Assembly (NCBI GenBank): GCA_030544235.1
Contig: CM060469.1
Location: forward strand, 20,276,517-20,340,516
DNA length: 64,000 nucleotides
Origin: Lepturacanthus savala
Taxonomy: Eukaryota; Chordata; Actinopteri; Scombriformes; Trichiuridae
Direction of reading: 5' to 3'
Shown: positions 11,604-24,326 of the stretch, in pieces
Layout of the letters: the number at the start of each line of letters is the position of its first letter
Position numbering within the stretch: position 1 is the stretch's first letter
Made by a program: the position numbers and the translations under genes
Notes under the pieces: generated by a model
What the model was told of the DNA's origin: nothing
Database searches by the model: none
Seen by the model: the letters and a program-made list of their open reading frames with translations, nothing else

Positions 11604-12741
11604 TACAGTGGTGTGCAAAAGTGTTTGCCCCTTCCTGTTTTCTTATTTTTTTGCATGTTTGTTATACTAAAATGTTTAAGATAATCAAACAAATGTAAAT
11701 ATTAGACAACACAAGTTAGACAGCACACCCAGGCTTGATTACTGTTACACCTGTTCTCAATCAAGAAATCACTTAAATAGGACCCGCTTGACAACGTGAA
11801 GTAGACCAAAAGATCATCAGAAGCTACCCATTGGGTTCAAATCAAAAAAAAAAAAATCAGGAACAAATGAGAAAGAAAGCAACTGAGAAAAGGTCTGGAA
11901 AAGGTTATATAGCTATTTCCGAAGCTTTGACTCCAGCAAACCACAGTGAGAACAATTATCTACAAATGGAGAAAACATGGAACAGTGGTGAACCTTCCCA
12001 GGATTACTACAAAAGCAGTGACAACTTATCCAAGAGGTCATAATAACATCCGGAGAACTTTAGACCTCACTTGCCTCAGTTAAGGTCAGTCTTATGATGA
12101 CTCCATCATAAGAAAAAGATGGCTGCATGGCCAGTTCCAAGATAAAAAAAAACGCAACACAAGAAAACACAACAAAAAAAACACTGCTGAGCAAAAAGAA
12201 AATGGCTTGTCTCAAATCTTTAATTTGCCAGAATACATCTTGATGATATCTAAGACCTTTGGGAAAATACTCTTTGGTCTGATGAGACAGCAGTTGAACT
12301 TTTTGGAAGATGCGGTGCACCAGTAGGTCCTGACCTGAATCCTATTGAGATGCTGTGGCATGACGTTAAAAAGGTAGTTAATGCTCCAAAACCCTCCATT
12401 GTGGCTGAATTACAATAATTCTTCAAAGATAAGTGGGCAGGAATTCCTCCACAGCGCTGTAAGAGACTCATTGTAAGTTATCACTCGATTAACACTCGAT
12501 TGCAGTTGTTGCTGCTAGGTCCAACCAGTTATTAGGTTTAGGTGGCAATCGCTTTTTCACACAGGGGCATGTCGGTTTGGATTTTTTTTCTCCCTTTCCC
12601 CCTCCCATAAAAACCTTCTTATAGAAACTGCAATTTGTTTTCCCTTGTGTTGTCTTTGACTAATATTTACATTTGTTTGATCTGAAATATTTAGGTGTGA
12701 AAAATGTGGAAAAGGTGCAAACCCTTTTGCTGACCACTGTA
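11604..12741 (+). pseudogene. Tc1/mariner transposon, both ends present, transposase decayed
   Basis: The left end at TA 11604-11605 (CAGTGGTGTGCAAAAGTGTTTGCC) and the right end GGTGCAAACCCTTTTGCTGACCACTGTA (to 12741) are imperfect inverted repeats bounded by TA. Between them lie transposase traces on the plus strand: a KWRKHG-like helix-turn-helix region near 11960, WSDE-like and ELFGRCGAPVG near 12270-12325, and PDLNPIEMLWHD near 12328-12363. Stops, frameshifts and an internal deletion that joins the ELFG region directly to PDLNPIE make it a dead copy, of a different Tc1 lineage from the 8055-8742 remnant. Confidence 0.88.
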
Positions 12742-12890
12742 GTTCCTAAATACGATGAACAATGGCAAAATAAAAATAAAAATGACATTTTCTGATATTT
12801 AAAAAAAAAAAAACATCAGTTTTAATAGAAATTTAAATCTAATGTCAGCCACATTTTGAAGAACATAACATTACTTTGTAAAGTCATTTT

Positions 12891-13134
12891 TAGAGATGGA
12901 ATGATTAGTCGATTAGTTGCCAACTATTATATTCAGCAATTATTTTTATCATTTATTTAGTCTTGTATCATAGTAAACCGATGATCTTTGAGTTGCAGAT
13001 TGTTGGTCTGGACAAAATAAGACATTTTATGTTGAATCTTTAGCTTTTGGAAACGGATTTACATTTTACACCAAAGCATCGTTTCAATAATTGATAAACT
13101 ATTCAACTATTAAAACAGTCTTTAGTTGCAGCCT
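12891..13134 (+). mobile_element. GGGCTGCAAC-type MITE (degenerate)
   Basis: Starts TAGAGATGGAATGATTAGTCGATTAG and ends TTTAGTTGCAGCCT. The middle carries the family phrases GATGATCTTTGAGTTG and GGTCTGGACAAAATAAGACATTTTA. Confidence 0.75.
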
Positions 13135-14014
13135 GACTCACATTACATAATGCCGCCATCTTCACAGACACATTACATCATCAGAGCTGGATAATCCTTT
13201 AGAGAACCACTTCAGCAAACTAGAATAACTACTGTTTGTTGAATGAATTACTGTATATAATTTGCATATATAAACATTACAGTACATCATTTGGATACAT
13301 GCAGCCATCAAACAAACTAAGGGAAATACTGATATCAAAATTCTTGATACAAATACTGTTTACAAAAATACCTGGCAATGAAAATACTGTCTTTCACACT
13401 TTCACACTGAGGAAATCTAATCCACTGAGGCTACACACTAACCTCACAATACTGCTGCATTTATATAGGCATGCTGCGTTTATATTGTTTACACGTTCAC
13501 AATGATCAAACTTTCATCAATACATGTTTTTAATTATAGGGTGGCTATTACTTAATGTATGTTGAGCTCATAAAAACACAGGCTGAATATGAACACTGCT
13601 GTTGAAACTGTAGAAGCAATCACATCACATCCCTTCTTACATACTGTTCTTAATTTGCGATGGGGAGTGTTCCATTAATGTTACTCAAGATGTTCCTGGA
13701 GTCTGCCTTCCCCTGCAAAACTTATTTTATTGCAGTTTCTCTGTCTGGAATTTGAGAAACAAAATCACTGAAGTGAAAGTTCTGTCCCAAAAATCAAATC
13801 CTGGATCTTTAATAGTTGGGTATTCAGAGTGTATCTGCATATCATATACTAGATGATCCTATCTTCAGGCTGGTGTCTAATATATTCAGTGAGAAATCAA
13901 GTGGAAAATCACCTTTAATGGATTTCAGGCCATATTGATATAATTCCTTGATGGGTGTAAATGGCCGTGAAAAACATTCTACAAAGGTCTGATCCCATGT
14001 GGAACCTAAACCAG

Positions 14015-14310
14015 AAATCAAACAGTTTCAGAATCTTAAAAACTCTCATTCCCTCAAGAAGAATCATTTTATGTTGTTTTCCTCTGATTAATTACTGCTG
14101 TTGAAGTGAAAGCTTCTGCACTGACAGTAGATTTGTCTAACCTGCTGAAAATCTGCTGATGATTCTCCTAATATTTAAAGGCAAACAGATGATGTTCTTG
14201 TGGAGATTCAGATAATTTCCATCTTTTATGGTTTTATCTTGAACACACACACACACACACACACAGGTCACCTTTTTTGTAAGTGTTAGCCAGTACAACA
14301 ACATTCTGAT
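14015..14310 (-). repeat. Left part of an inverted duplicated composite repeat (copy 1)
   Basis: Reads as the reverse complement of about 21457-21745: shared phrases include AAATCAAACAGTTTCAGAATC, GTGAAAGCTTCTGCA..TGACAGTAGATTTGTC, a (CA)n tract and GTAAGTGTTAGCCAGTA. Both copies join a MITE at the same junction. Confidence 0.85.
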
Positions 14311-14663
14311 CTAGGGCTGCAATTAATGACTATTTCAATAGTTAATTAAACTATTGATTATTGAACCTTTTAATTGATTAGTTGTTTAAATAATGAATTG
14401 GTGTACATTGTCGATCATTGTTTCCAAAAGGTGAAGATTCAACCTATAATGTCTTTTTTTGTCCAGATCAACAGTCCACAACCTAAAGATCATCAGTTTA
14501 CTATGATAGAAGATTAAAGAAACAAGAAAATAATCAGTTTTGAGAAGCTGGACGTTTCCTTCTGAAAAATTCCTCAAAGTGAATAATTGATTATCAAAAT
14601 AGTTGGCAATTGTTGTAATAGTTGGTGACTATTTGATTAATCAGGTAATTGTTTTAATTATAG
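14311..14663 (+). mobile_element. GGGCTGCAAC-type MITE
   Basis: Starts CTAGGGCTGCAATTAATGACTATTTC; internal AGTCCACAACCTAAAGATCATCAG and TCTGAAAAATTCCTCAAAGTGAATAA; far end degenerate. Abuts the composite repeat 14015-14310. Confidence 0.82.
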
Positions 14664-14667
14664 ACAA

Positions 14668-14790
14668 CAGCCTCCTGGTTAGGATGCAGAACACATAGTC
14701 ACTAATGCCCTAAGCCGTGAGTCGTTGTTCAATTCATGAGCAGCCAGATCATTTACTGCATGTCACTACCTTAATCCATCCAATAATCTT
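14668..14790 (+). repeat. Degenerate tRNA-derived SINE remnant
   Basis: CTGGTTAGGATGCAGAACACATAGTCACTAATGCCCTAAGCC..TTCAATTCATG..TTACTGCATGTCACTACC resembles the tRNA-headed fish SINE that ends in TGTCACT/AATAAAGG, heavily mutated. Confidence 0.4.
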
Positions 14791-15192
14791 TAAAAAACGC
14801 CTGTGTCAGGTTTATTTAAGTTGCTGCAGGTCCGTTTGAGGGCAGCAATCAGGTTGTACCCCAGTAGTTTCCTTTGGGTATCAATGTTCTCCAGCTGGAA
14901 CAGGCACTTCCCTTTTTCTAATATCCTATAAATCTGAGTTTAATGAAAATGAAATCGTGTTTTTCATGCCTATTTCCACTTTTATTCTAATACAAGTACA
15001 AATACACGACTTTTCGCTGCCTCAACAACGACAATTAAGTGACTTTAGTTGGTATTTTTTTCCAGTTTCTTGAATGACAATGTGTGCATTAACATTAAAC
15101 AGAAACCAAGATAACCTTAAACTATTTTGTTGTCGAAACCGTATATATGAACCTCGCTCTTTGGTTTCAACTTCCTGTATTGGCAAACATAC

Positions 15193-15585
15193 CTCATCCA
15201 CGTTCTCAAAGGCGTTGATGATGTCATAGGGCAGGCAGGATAGCAGGTCGATGACGAACCACGTCTTCAGGTAGTTCATACGAATGAGCTTGGGGTCAGA
15301 GATCACCTCGCCCCCGGGCCCCACGAAGGTGGTGTGGAAGTTGAGGACGATGTCCACCAGGAAGATGACGTCCACCACGCTGTCCAGCACCAGCCACACA
15401 ATGTTGTTCTGCTTGGTCTTGAAGGAGACGTTGTAGGGAACCATGATGGCCGTGTAGAAGGTGAGGATGAGGATGACCCAGTCCCACGTCGTCTTGAAGG
15501 TGCAGTAATGGAGGATGATGTGCGGCGGCGTCTTCGGAGCCTCCTGCTTGTACTGAGGGAGGATGTCAGAGTTCAGCTGCAAAAC
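15193..15585 (-). CDS. kcnh5: kcnh5 coding exon 6: linker, S1, S2, S3 (residues 184-314)
   Basis: Acceptor TTCCAG/GTTTTGC at 15585 and donor GATGAG/GTATGT after 15193; 393 nt, phase 0 at both ends. Residues 184-215 include SDILPQYKQEAPKTPPHIIL, the conserved stretch before the membrane. S1 is about 216-236 (TWDWVILILTFYTAIMVPYN), S2 about 246-268 (LDSVVDVIFLVDIVLNF) and S3 about 289-309 (LKTWFVIDLLSCLPYDII). The S2 and S3 acidic residues (D255, D261, D296) are in place; in this family such residues pair with S4 arginines and shape divalent-cation sensitivity of gating. The exon ends at AFENVDE, just before the loop leading to S4. IMVPYNVSFKTKQNNI and GPGGEVISDP match KCNH5 wording. Confidence 0.96.
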
Positions 15586-17076
15586 CTGGAAATGAGATGG
15601 AGCAAATAAACTTTACTCAATGAAAACCCTTTTTTTCCCTAAAGGCACTCATCTTTCAAGAATTAATTAAAAACACATTTAATTAAGACACTATTAAAAT
15701 AAATAATAAAAATGAAAAAACTGTACTTCAAATGATTCATTCCCTAATTTAATTGCGTCATGTTTGATTCCAGCTGCCAAGCTTGTATCATCATTTACAT
15801 GATACAATTACATCTTAAAATCACTCTTTGCAATAGACTCAGGTCTGTGTTTGATTGACTGTGTTAGATTCTGTCAACTTCTGAATCTCATTACTCATCT
15901 ACATCATCACCTGATCTCTTCATGTATATTAGTTGTCTTTTAAATGTGACACCACTTACTTAGACTTATTATTTCTCTTAGTTTTTCTTATTTTGTCTAT
16001 AAACAATTCTGCAAAACCTTCACAAAACATAACTTTTGTATAGAACAAGGGTTACGTTGTGGTTAGTTTAGATATGAAAAACATTTGGTTAAGGTTAAAA
16101 TGATCATGACACAACATGACGGGACAAATGCTCATTAAAATGTCCAACTGAACACCAGTAAAATACATGATGGGACACATCGAGGAGGAACATCATCTGA
16201 ATTAAATTATGGAAACATAATTGCACAAATGTAAATCAGACTGAATTTGTAATATGTTTGTTAATATGTACTTTTTTTTAGTATAATGGAACACAGTAAC
16301 ACTGGTTTACCTTTATATTCAATTTATATATCAGTACTAGTATTATTACTAGTACATTTGTATTTTACACCTCCCTTTGTTTTTTTTGCAATCTTAATAT
16401 TAGAAGAGATCTCAAATAGTGTTATACCATATATTGGATGAATAATAATAATCAATAATAGGCTTTTTATATATATTTATATTAATGTACAGTATACATA
16501 TGTTTTTATGTCCCTCTGGAAGAAAATTTTAAGTAATTTTCAGCTGAATTGCATTTAGCTCAAACAATAATAAACAGCAAAAATAGAAATTTCACACATT
16601 TTCACCAATTCAAAGTGGCGCCAAAGATTCTAAACAGACAAGAGAGCAAAGACTAAATTAATGAAACATATGAGCGACATTAATAATTACCCACTGTATG
16701 CTGTGTGTGTGTGTAGAACAGGGGAAAGGGTGCAAGACAGGTGTATTAAAATTTGGTAATTTTCCTTCACTTTTCATCTGTATTCATCTCGCCTGTTGCC
16801 CTGCAAAGCTCTCACTGACAATACTTATGAATAAATTTGGCTTGAAATGAGACGGGGACAGAAGAGGCTGAAATGAGATAACGCAAATCAGACGAGAAGG
16901 CGAGAAGTTGACCAAAAGGAGTGAGAAAAAAGAAAGTAAATTATATTTTCCAGTCTGGTGATTATCACCCTGCAGAGCTCAGCCTCCTCTACATGATGTT
17001 CAGCTCTAACATGATTAACTTTAATATAATCTACATGGTGTATTTCCATTTCAACACTTTCATATTATATATTTAT

Positions 17077-17326
17077 CTAGGAGCTGCAATGATTAATCGA
17101 TTAGTTGCTACTAATGTACTATTACATTAATTTAAAATCTGATTATTTTCTGGTTTCTTTAGTCTTCTATAATAGTAACTGATGATCTTTGGGTTGTGGA
17201 CTGCTGGTCTGGACAAAAAGGCATTTTAGATTTAATCTTCAGCTTTGGGAAACAGTGAACAGCATTTTACACCATTAGAACCAAACAAATAATAAATTCA
17301 AAATCAAAATATTCTTTAGTTGCAGT

Positions 17327-17329
<3 letters not shown>
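17077..17329 (+). mobile_element. GGGCTGCAAC-type MITE
   Basis: Starts TAGGAGCTGCAATGATTAATCGATT and ends TTTAGTTGCAGTCCT. An (AC)n microsatellite begins exactly at its right edge. Confidence 0.8.

Positions 17330-17362
<33 letters not shown>
17330..17362. repeat. (AC)n microsatellite
   Basis: About 33 bp of uninterrupted CA/AC directly abutting the MITE end. Confidence 0.97.
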
Positions 17363-17365
<3 letters not shown>

Positions 17366-19169
17366 GCAAAAACACATCAATTGTCTCAGTCTGTCTGGCC
17401 TCCAGGTGAAAATTAGCTATTGAGCTAACTGCACATTTAGATCAATGTTGTTAAATATCAATATTGATTAATGTGCACTGTCCACTATAAAGTAAAAAAA
17501 AAAACTCATGAGTGATATTTCTGTTATGACAAGTACTGCTTATAGGGCATCAAACTCATTTCTAATAACCAATCAATCAATGTCAAGTACGGGAGATGCA
17601 GCAACAACAGAACACAGGTAAGACAGTTATGATATGCAAAATATGGAATATGGAAAATATGGAAAAATATTATATGGAAATGCTAATAATCAAATTATAT
17701 AGTCGTTTATAACTTAAAATCATGAAGGATTCAGCCTCTAATTGCAGGTGCTGTAGTAAACCGGCTCAGAAGCACAATTGAAAAATTACTGAAAGACACA
17801 TTCACTGAAGTACATGAGCTGCCTCTTTAATTAATTGATCAATTTGCTTTTATTTCTTTTATACAACTTGTTTTCCTTTTATTTTATTAACGGTTTTTAA
17901 CTTTAAAAGTCTGTACAAAACAGAGCCCAACAAGGAAACAAACAAAACCAAAATAAGAAAAAAGGAAAAAGGGCTGCTGAAGTTATGAATTTACATAAAT
18001 ACACATAAATACAGCCATGACATCTGGCACTGGCCAAGAAGGGTCCCTAAATTCTCTCCAATCTGTTCTGTTTGTTGGGCAGATGCAGTCTCTCCATTTG
18101 AATAACTGATAACATCTTGATGAGCCAGTGAGTAAAGGTGGGTAAAGTGGCAGACTTCCAGGTTAAGAGAATGCATTTCTTAGCCACCACTAAGATGCAG
18201 CATGACCTGTGTGTCACGCTGTAGTTGTTTCCTCTCTTTCCTCTTTCCATTTAAAGTGACCCAGAGAAGTTTATTTTTAGTTATGAAACAGTCTCATTTT
18301 AACCTCTGTGAATCTAAATTAACCACATGTGTGTCCATTTTTAACAAATGTTGTTTCTTCTATGCAGTTTATAATATCATTGGTCAGAACTTGGGACAGC
18401 CATACGATTTACTGCAGCAGTCTACAGCACTGACAAGAGAGCAAGCAGCATGTAACTGAGTCAGATGGAGACAGAGATGTATTTACCTCGTTAGTAGCCA
18501 TTGTTCTGTCTTCAAAACAGCTGGCACAGGGAGCTAAGATCTGTGACACTGTGCAAGGAGGCTCATGGGAAATGCGGCCTTTTTGGGTAGAAAACACTTC
18601 TTTGTACGGTCTTTAACAGAGGTTTTTCCATCTTTATTCTCCTTTCTCCATTTCATCTTCTCTCCTCTCACCCCTCGCTTTGCTCTCATCACCTTTACAC
18701 CATCCTGGAAGCAACACTTAAAATCCCAGCAGCAGGCATGAAACTCATCCTGATTAAACCCGATTCACCTCACTAAAACATTCATGAATTAAACAGGTGA
18801 ATGAGCTTCAGCAAAAACAGACATAAGAAGAACATCTCTCCTGAAATCCATTTTCTAAATTTCTTTCACAATCATTCAAAGTGCCAGCAGCACCCAGCAC
18901 CCAGCCTTTGTCTCTGTACCCAGCATGAAATATTAATGACACCCGCAGTCCACCGGAGCACAGCACCACTCGTTGTGTCAAACAACTGCAGATCCAGGCA
19001 AGTTAGCATGAGAGTATGCAGGGAGGGAGGATGGATCATCTGAGTGCCAAGTCCCTCCATTACTGCGCGTGTGTGCATGTTGTGTTGTTGCTTTAATGGG
19101 TTGAATGTAGTAGTTAATGTTTAATATGAATGTTTATGTGTGCAGAAATAATGTAAAGAGCAGAGAGTT

Positions 19170-19284
<115 letters not shown>

Positions 19285-19795
19285 CATAGCTTTTTTATGA
19301 TTTTCTCTCATTTTTATTCTGTTACAATGGAAGAATCTTTGGACCCCAAAGACCCCAAAAATGCTCCTTCATCTTACTAGCTGTTTCCATCAATGTATCT
19401 GAATGCACATTTTAAAGTAACACATTAGAAAAGGGGGATGGAAATGGAAAAATTCAACAGTTGTTAAGAGTATTAAATTAATTTAATTATTAAGTTAAAT
19501 ATTGCATAATTCCCCTAATAGCTTTGCTACCATAAGTGTTTTGGTGTCATTTACTATGATTATATAATTGTATTATGGTTTTACTTTATTTGTTAAGCAA
19601 TTTGTTACATTTTCAAGAAAGATGCTATATAAATCAATTATTACTATTAAAAAGTAGATTTTCTGTGGCTGTGATATAATTCAGCCAACAGATTGTATGT
19701 AGGATAGAGTCTGTAAGACCAAGCTAATAACGTACAATGTGAGATGTGACAGTACACTGTCTGTAAGTACTGTAAGTGTATTTGTAAATTCTTAC

Positions 19796-19911
19796 CTCTG
19801 CCAGTCTGGACTGTTTGTGGCTGACTTCATGTTTGCCAATGGGTGCGAGCTGCTGCAGCGTGTTGCGGTTGTTGGTGAGCGCTCGTGTGAGGCGCGCAAA
19901 CTTGGTCCATC
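19796..19911 (-). CDS. kcnh5: kcnh5 coding exon 5: PAS-to-S1 linker (residues 145-183)
   Basis: Acceptor CCTGTAG/GATGGACC at 19911 and donor GCAGAG/GTAAGA after 19796; 116 nt, enters with one base of Gly145 already supplied and leaves in phase 0. Encodes WTKFARLTRALTNNRNTLQQ then a variable stretch (LAPIGKHEV) and SHKQSRLAE. The WTKFARLTRAL and SRLAE blocks are conserved in EAG channels; the middle is where family members differ, and its length here (no extra residues) fits KCNH5 better than KCNH1. This cytosolic linker couples the PAS domain to the voltage sensor. Confidence 0.95.
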
Positions 19912-21127
19912 CTACAGGAAAGAGACAAATCATTTCATTAGTCATATTTTAATTAAATGATCTGTGAAAGTTGTAGGGTGAATGTTTTCCACCAGTGTTG
20001 ACAGTTTCCCTGGTTCAATACACTAATATGGAACTACTGAAGGAACATAATATTCCCAGTTCCCATGTGTATTTTCCGATAGATGCTGAAAGGAAGTGTA
20101 CTTTTCCCATCCTGATAAAAGCATCTTGAACTTTTCAGCAGCTGCAGGGTTTCTGCACTGTTCAATGAGCTCTGACCTAAAAGAAGAATTCCTTCCTTCT
20201 TCAGGGATCAATACCACAGAAATCACTGGAAATGTAGTTTGACTTATAAACAGAAGGCTCTGGGGAAAAGCTGCTGTCGGTACATTTGAAGTTAGAAACC
20301 ATCGACATAATTTCCTTGGCCTCAGTTTAAGTAATTTTAACACATCAAAGTATTTTCTCTTCTCAATTTCATGGAGAAGTTGAGGAGAACTACTATTAAA
20401 CAAAAGCTGTAAAAAGATCTGGAGGGAGCAGTGCAAAGCCTGATAAATCAACATCCTCAAATAACACTCTACAATGTAATGTAGGTAATGTAGGCATCAG
20501 ATTTTGATAAGGAAGATGACGTCATGGAAGGCACACCTCTCGGAAAATTTGTGTTATCAAGGCTTCATCTTTGGAATCAATAATCTGAATATTTCTAACC
20601 CTAACAATTTCCTGCATGCATCTCCTCCTCTCTCTGCCTTCCCCTTTCCTGTCAACTCTACTGTATTTTCTATAAAAGGCAAAAAGACTATATCTATGGG
20701 TAAATAGTATTCTGTGGTGCTGTTTTACATCAAGTTTGCTTTTGTATTGTGCATTTTTTCCTTTATTCTCTTTTTTTACATTTAATTTTGTATAACTTTT
20801 AATCAGTTTTTTGTTGTCATTTTCTTTTCCTTTTAAATAAAAAAAAATGTATGAGGTTCATTGTGTCTTCATTTATAGTATAACTAATGGCTATTTCCTT
20901 TTATCTGAGACGTATAGGAGATGTTTTTACCCAACATGTTTCAACGGTACCTGTAATACTTGTTTCCTTCTTTTAACTAACTATGTTTTCCTTATTTATG
21001 ACCTTTTTTAACTTTTCATCACACTGCCATTGATTAATCCACTTACTTTGATGTACGGAGCTGCATTTTATCATGCTTTTTAAGAGTTGTATTATAAATG
21101 CTGTAAAATGAATAGCAAGCATGAAAA

Positions 21128-21456
21128 ATAGAGCTGGTTAAATAATCAATTAGTTGCCAGCTATTATATTAATCGGTAACATTCTTGAGAGTGAATCAAT
21201 TTGAATACTTTTAAGAAGAAAATGTCCAAATTCTCTGGTTCCAGCTTCTCAGGTCTGATTATTTTCTTGTTTCTTTAGTTTTCTATAATAAATAAACTGA
21301 TAATCTTTAGGTTGTGGACTATTGGTCTGGACAAAAAAAGACATTTTCAGTCGAAACATTTTACACCATTTTATGAACTAAACAACTAATCGATTAAACA
21401 GTTCAATGATTAATAGTTTAATCAACGATTGAAATAGTCATTAGTTGCAGCCCTAG
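21128..21456 (+). mobile_element. GGGCTGCAAC-type MITE
   Basis: Starts TAGAGCTGGTTAAATAATCAATTAG and ends GTCATTAGTTGCAGCCCTAG. Internal phrases AAGAAGAAAATGTCCAAATTCTC and GTTGTGGACTATTGGTCTGGAC are all present. Confidence 0.85.
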
Positions 21457-21795
21457 ATCAGAATGTTGTTATACTGGCTAACACTTACAAAAAAAGCAGA
21501 CCTGTGTGTGTGTGTGTGTGTTCAAGATAAAACCCCAAAAGATGCAAATGATCTAAATCTGCACAATAACATCAGCTGTTTGCCTTTAGAAAAATTAGGA
21601 GAATCATCTTCAGTGGGTTAGACAAATCTACTGTCAATGCAGAAGCTTTCACTTCAACAGCAATAATTAATCAGAGGAAAACAACATCAAATAATTCTGC
21701 ATGAGGGAATGAGAGTTTTTAAGATTCTGAAACTGTTTGATTTCACAACAAACTGATTGTTTCAATAATCAATAAAATAGAAAATACAGCTCTAA
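21457..21795 (+). repeat. Inverted duplicated composite repeat (copy 2)
   Basis: About 290 bp match 14015-14310 in reverse complement, including an internal (GT)n. The right edge (ATTGTTTCAATAATCAATAAAATAG..ACAGCTCTAAT, to 21795) resembles a MITE terminus and is absent from copy 1. Confidence 0.83.
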
Positions 21796-22560
21796 TGATA
21801 ACTGATCCTAATTTTTGAGCCATCCCCATATTTCTATTGTTTTTTTATCCAAACTCAGTTGCAGCAGATTGTAAATTCAGCTTATGTCCCGGTATCATTT
21901 GGACCTCTGTATAAATAATGTAGACGTGTCCAGCGGTGGTCACTTTGTTGTTGTGGTGCAAACGATGCTGGTCCTACGATACTGCTCTAAAAATAAAATC
22001 AAATGTTTGAAAAGGGCAAAGAGCAGCAGAAAAGATGCCCACTACATACTGATCGACCCAAACCTCTGAAGGGACCATTAGCAATAAAATGTAGACTTTG
22101 AAATAGTTTTCTCGTGCCACCAGCCATCAGTCACACACCCTTTAAATGGATGCAGATGCTTACTCGTATAGTACGAAATGTCAATAGAATACTTTGTTTA
22201 TACGGAGCACTGAGGCCCAATCACTCATCTTCCCTCGAGGAATCTGTTGTAGTGGCGGCTGTGTCAGTCTCAGAGGAGCTTCTTTTATGTGATTTTCTAT
22301 ATGATAATACTCAGAACTGGATCTGAACCACGGCAGATAATAATAAGTCTAGATGCTCTCAGCCAAAATGCAGATTTTTTCAATTATCTTTCCTGCAGAA
22401 TAAAAAATTGCTGCAGCAGCACTTGTTTAATATATATTCTATCGTATATTGTTGGCTGTAAAAAGGTAACACAAGCAGGCATTGAAGAGAGAGAGATTTG
22501 ATTTCTGGAAGAGGAAGACTCCACTGATTTTACACATGTGCAGAATAGCTACTCAGGATG

Positions 22561-22705
22561 TGACAATTAATGTTTAGCCAATTAATTGATTAGTTGCTAT
22601 TACATTACCAACTATTTTGATAATCGATTAATCGATGAGTCATTTTTTAAAAGAAAATGTCCAAATTCTCTGGTTGCAGTTTCTCAAATCTGATTATTTT
22701 CTGAA
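22561..22705 (+). mobile_element. Partial GGGCTGCAAC-type MITE
   Basis: Left half only: TAATTGATTAGTTGCTATTACATTACC through AAGAAAATGTCCAAATTCTCTGGTTGCAG, stopping after TGATTATTTTCTG. Confidence 0.7.
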
Positions 22706-24326
22706 GAGTGACACAATAGCATACATGTCTAAATTTAGTCTGATTACATTCATCGCTAAACAAATGACTATCACCTGTTTTATTGTATTGCTTGATGAAA
22801 GATTCTACAAAACAACTAAGACCAAACAGCTTCACTTTCATCTGACCACATCCAGTCGAGATATTCTGGGTTACAGTTCATGGGTCCTGCAACAGCGGTG
22901 GACTTTCTCAAACATGTCAAAGTAAACATCATTCAGAAAAACTTGTATTTGTTAAATCACAATCTGTCATTGCAAAGTAAGCATGGTAAATGTATGTGTG
23001 TAACACCTAATCTATTCAAGAAGGAAAACAATCTACTTCTAATCTGTCTTTCACAAAGCTTTTGCACATTAAATAAAGCTGTTGAGGATTCAAGTAAAAT
23101 GCTTTATTAAATTCTTGGTTCAAAACTATATTCTAGGGCTTAAAATCCATAGTCATATATATCCTTATATCCTTGCTGTGAAATTGGCATTAAATATCAT
23201 TCTATGTGGTTATAAAAAGGTCTTAGATTAAAGTATGGAAGGATGAATCAGAGCATCCATCAATCCACTCCTTTAACTTTGGCAAATGTCTTAAGTGCTT
23301 CTTATATACTGCCTCCAGCGCTATGGAGGTTGCATAAAGCTTTCCATTATTTCTTTAACTTAAGTGATGGTCTTAAGTGCTTACTTTATAGAGCCTCTGG
23401 TGGTTCTATAATTCAGTGTACAGTGTGTATGCATTATAGAGCAGTACAATGGCCTAATGTGTTACCGAATAACACCAAGCTATTGGCATGGAAAGCAAGC
23501 AAATGTGTTCTTTATAGACCCAAAAGCACTTTCATCATGAAGAAAAATTGAGGAATTTGTCTTGGTTGCACTCCTGTAAATACATAGTGACAGCTTACAG
23601 GCCCACGTTGTACACAAGGACAAAAGGACCACACATACAGCACAAATGGAGACTGCAGGACAAGTAAATAAGAGGTCTTTTTCACGGTTAATACCAATGC
23701 TCGGGCTGTGGTTCCCCTCCAGAATGCAACACTGCGTGATTTATCAGTTAGAACACAATAGAAGTGGGAATGGAGAAGAAAAAAAGGTAAAGGCTTGAGC
23801 TAAAAATAACTGGTGCATGCACCACAAGTGAATTCTGAGATGAGATTTTATCCGCACCCAGTCAGTCCGCACCCAACTACAGCACAAGACTTTAAGGAGA
23901 CCGTTACAGACAACATGTTGTGATTTGTTTTTTCAGCAGATATGTAGGGACCTAAATTTTATTCTTTAGTCTTTATTTCTCTTTTTTCAGTTTACTTTAC
24001 TTGGATATTATCGTATGGACGTCAGGTTCAGAGAAGCCTGAGGTGATCACATGAGTACATGTTTGTTAGATTTATCTCCACAGCACCTCTGAGGTCTCTG
24101 AAGAACAAAACATTAATTTACCTGTTTGTTGCTAAGAGATGAGTGTCCGCTTCATTAAACCTGACTGAGGCTTGTGTTCTGTGAGGCTGTTTTGACACCT
24201 AACCTTTTTGGATAGGTGTTAAAATTCTAACATACACTCTTACCCAGTCACAAACTAAACTTCGTATTGAGTTTCCCTCACTTGAAGCAATTCAGTCTAA
24301 CCTGTCTGTAATGTAAGACCCAATGA

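Larger units (their letters stand above)
1..15192 (-). other. kcnh5: kcnh5 intron 6 (partial, at least 15.2 kb)
   Basis: This follows the donor GTATGT after exon 6 and runs off the window; no exon encoding the S4/pore segment was found in it. Annotated contents are the Polinton-type integrase and repeats (1-935), SINE 4328-4688, AGTAC repeat 5077-5640, CpG islet 5730-5910, Tc1 remnants 8055-8742 and 11604-12741, MITEs 12891-13134 and 14311-14663, and a SINE-like remnant 14668-14790. Stretches 1020-3420, 5930-8050, 8745-11600, 13135-14000 and 14790-15190 show nothing I recognise: AT-rich, with only short chance ORFs. Confidence 0.75.

Noticed and set aside
15296..15609. ORFs overlapping kcnh5 exon 6 in other frames and on the plus strand
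   Set aside because: Shadows of a conserved coding exon; the S1-S3 frame explains the sequence.
20023..20460. 145-codon minus-strand ORF in intron 4
   Set aside because: No domain, no exon-like boundaries, composition like the rest of the intron; an open frame of this length is plausible by chance in 64 kb.
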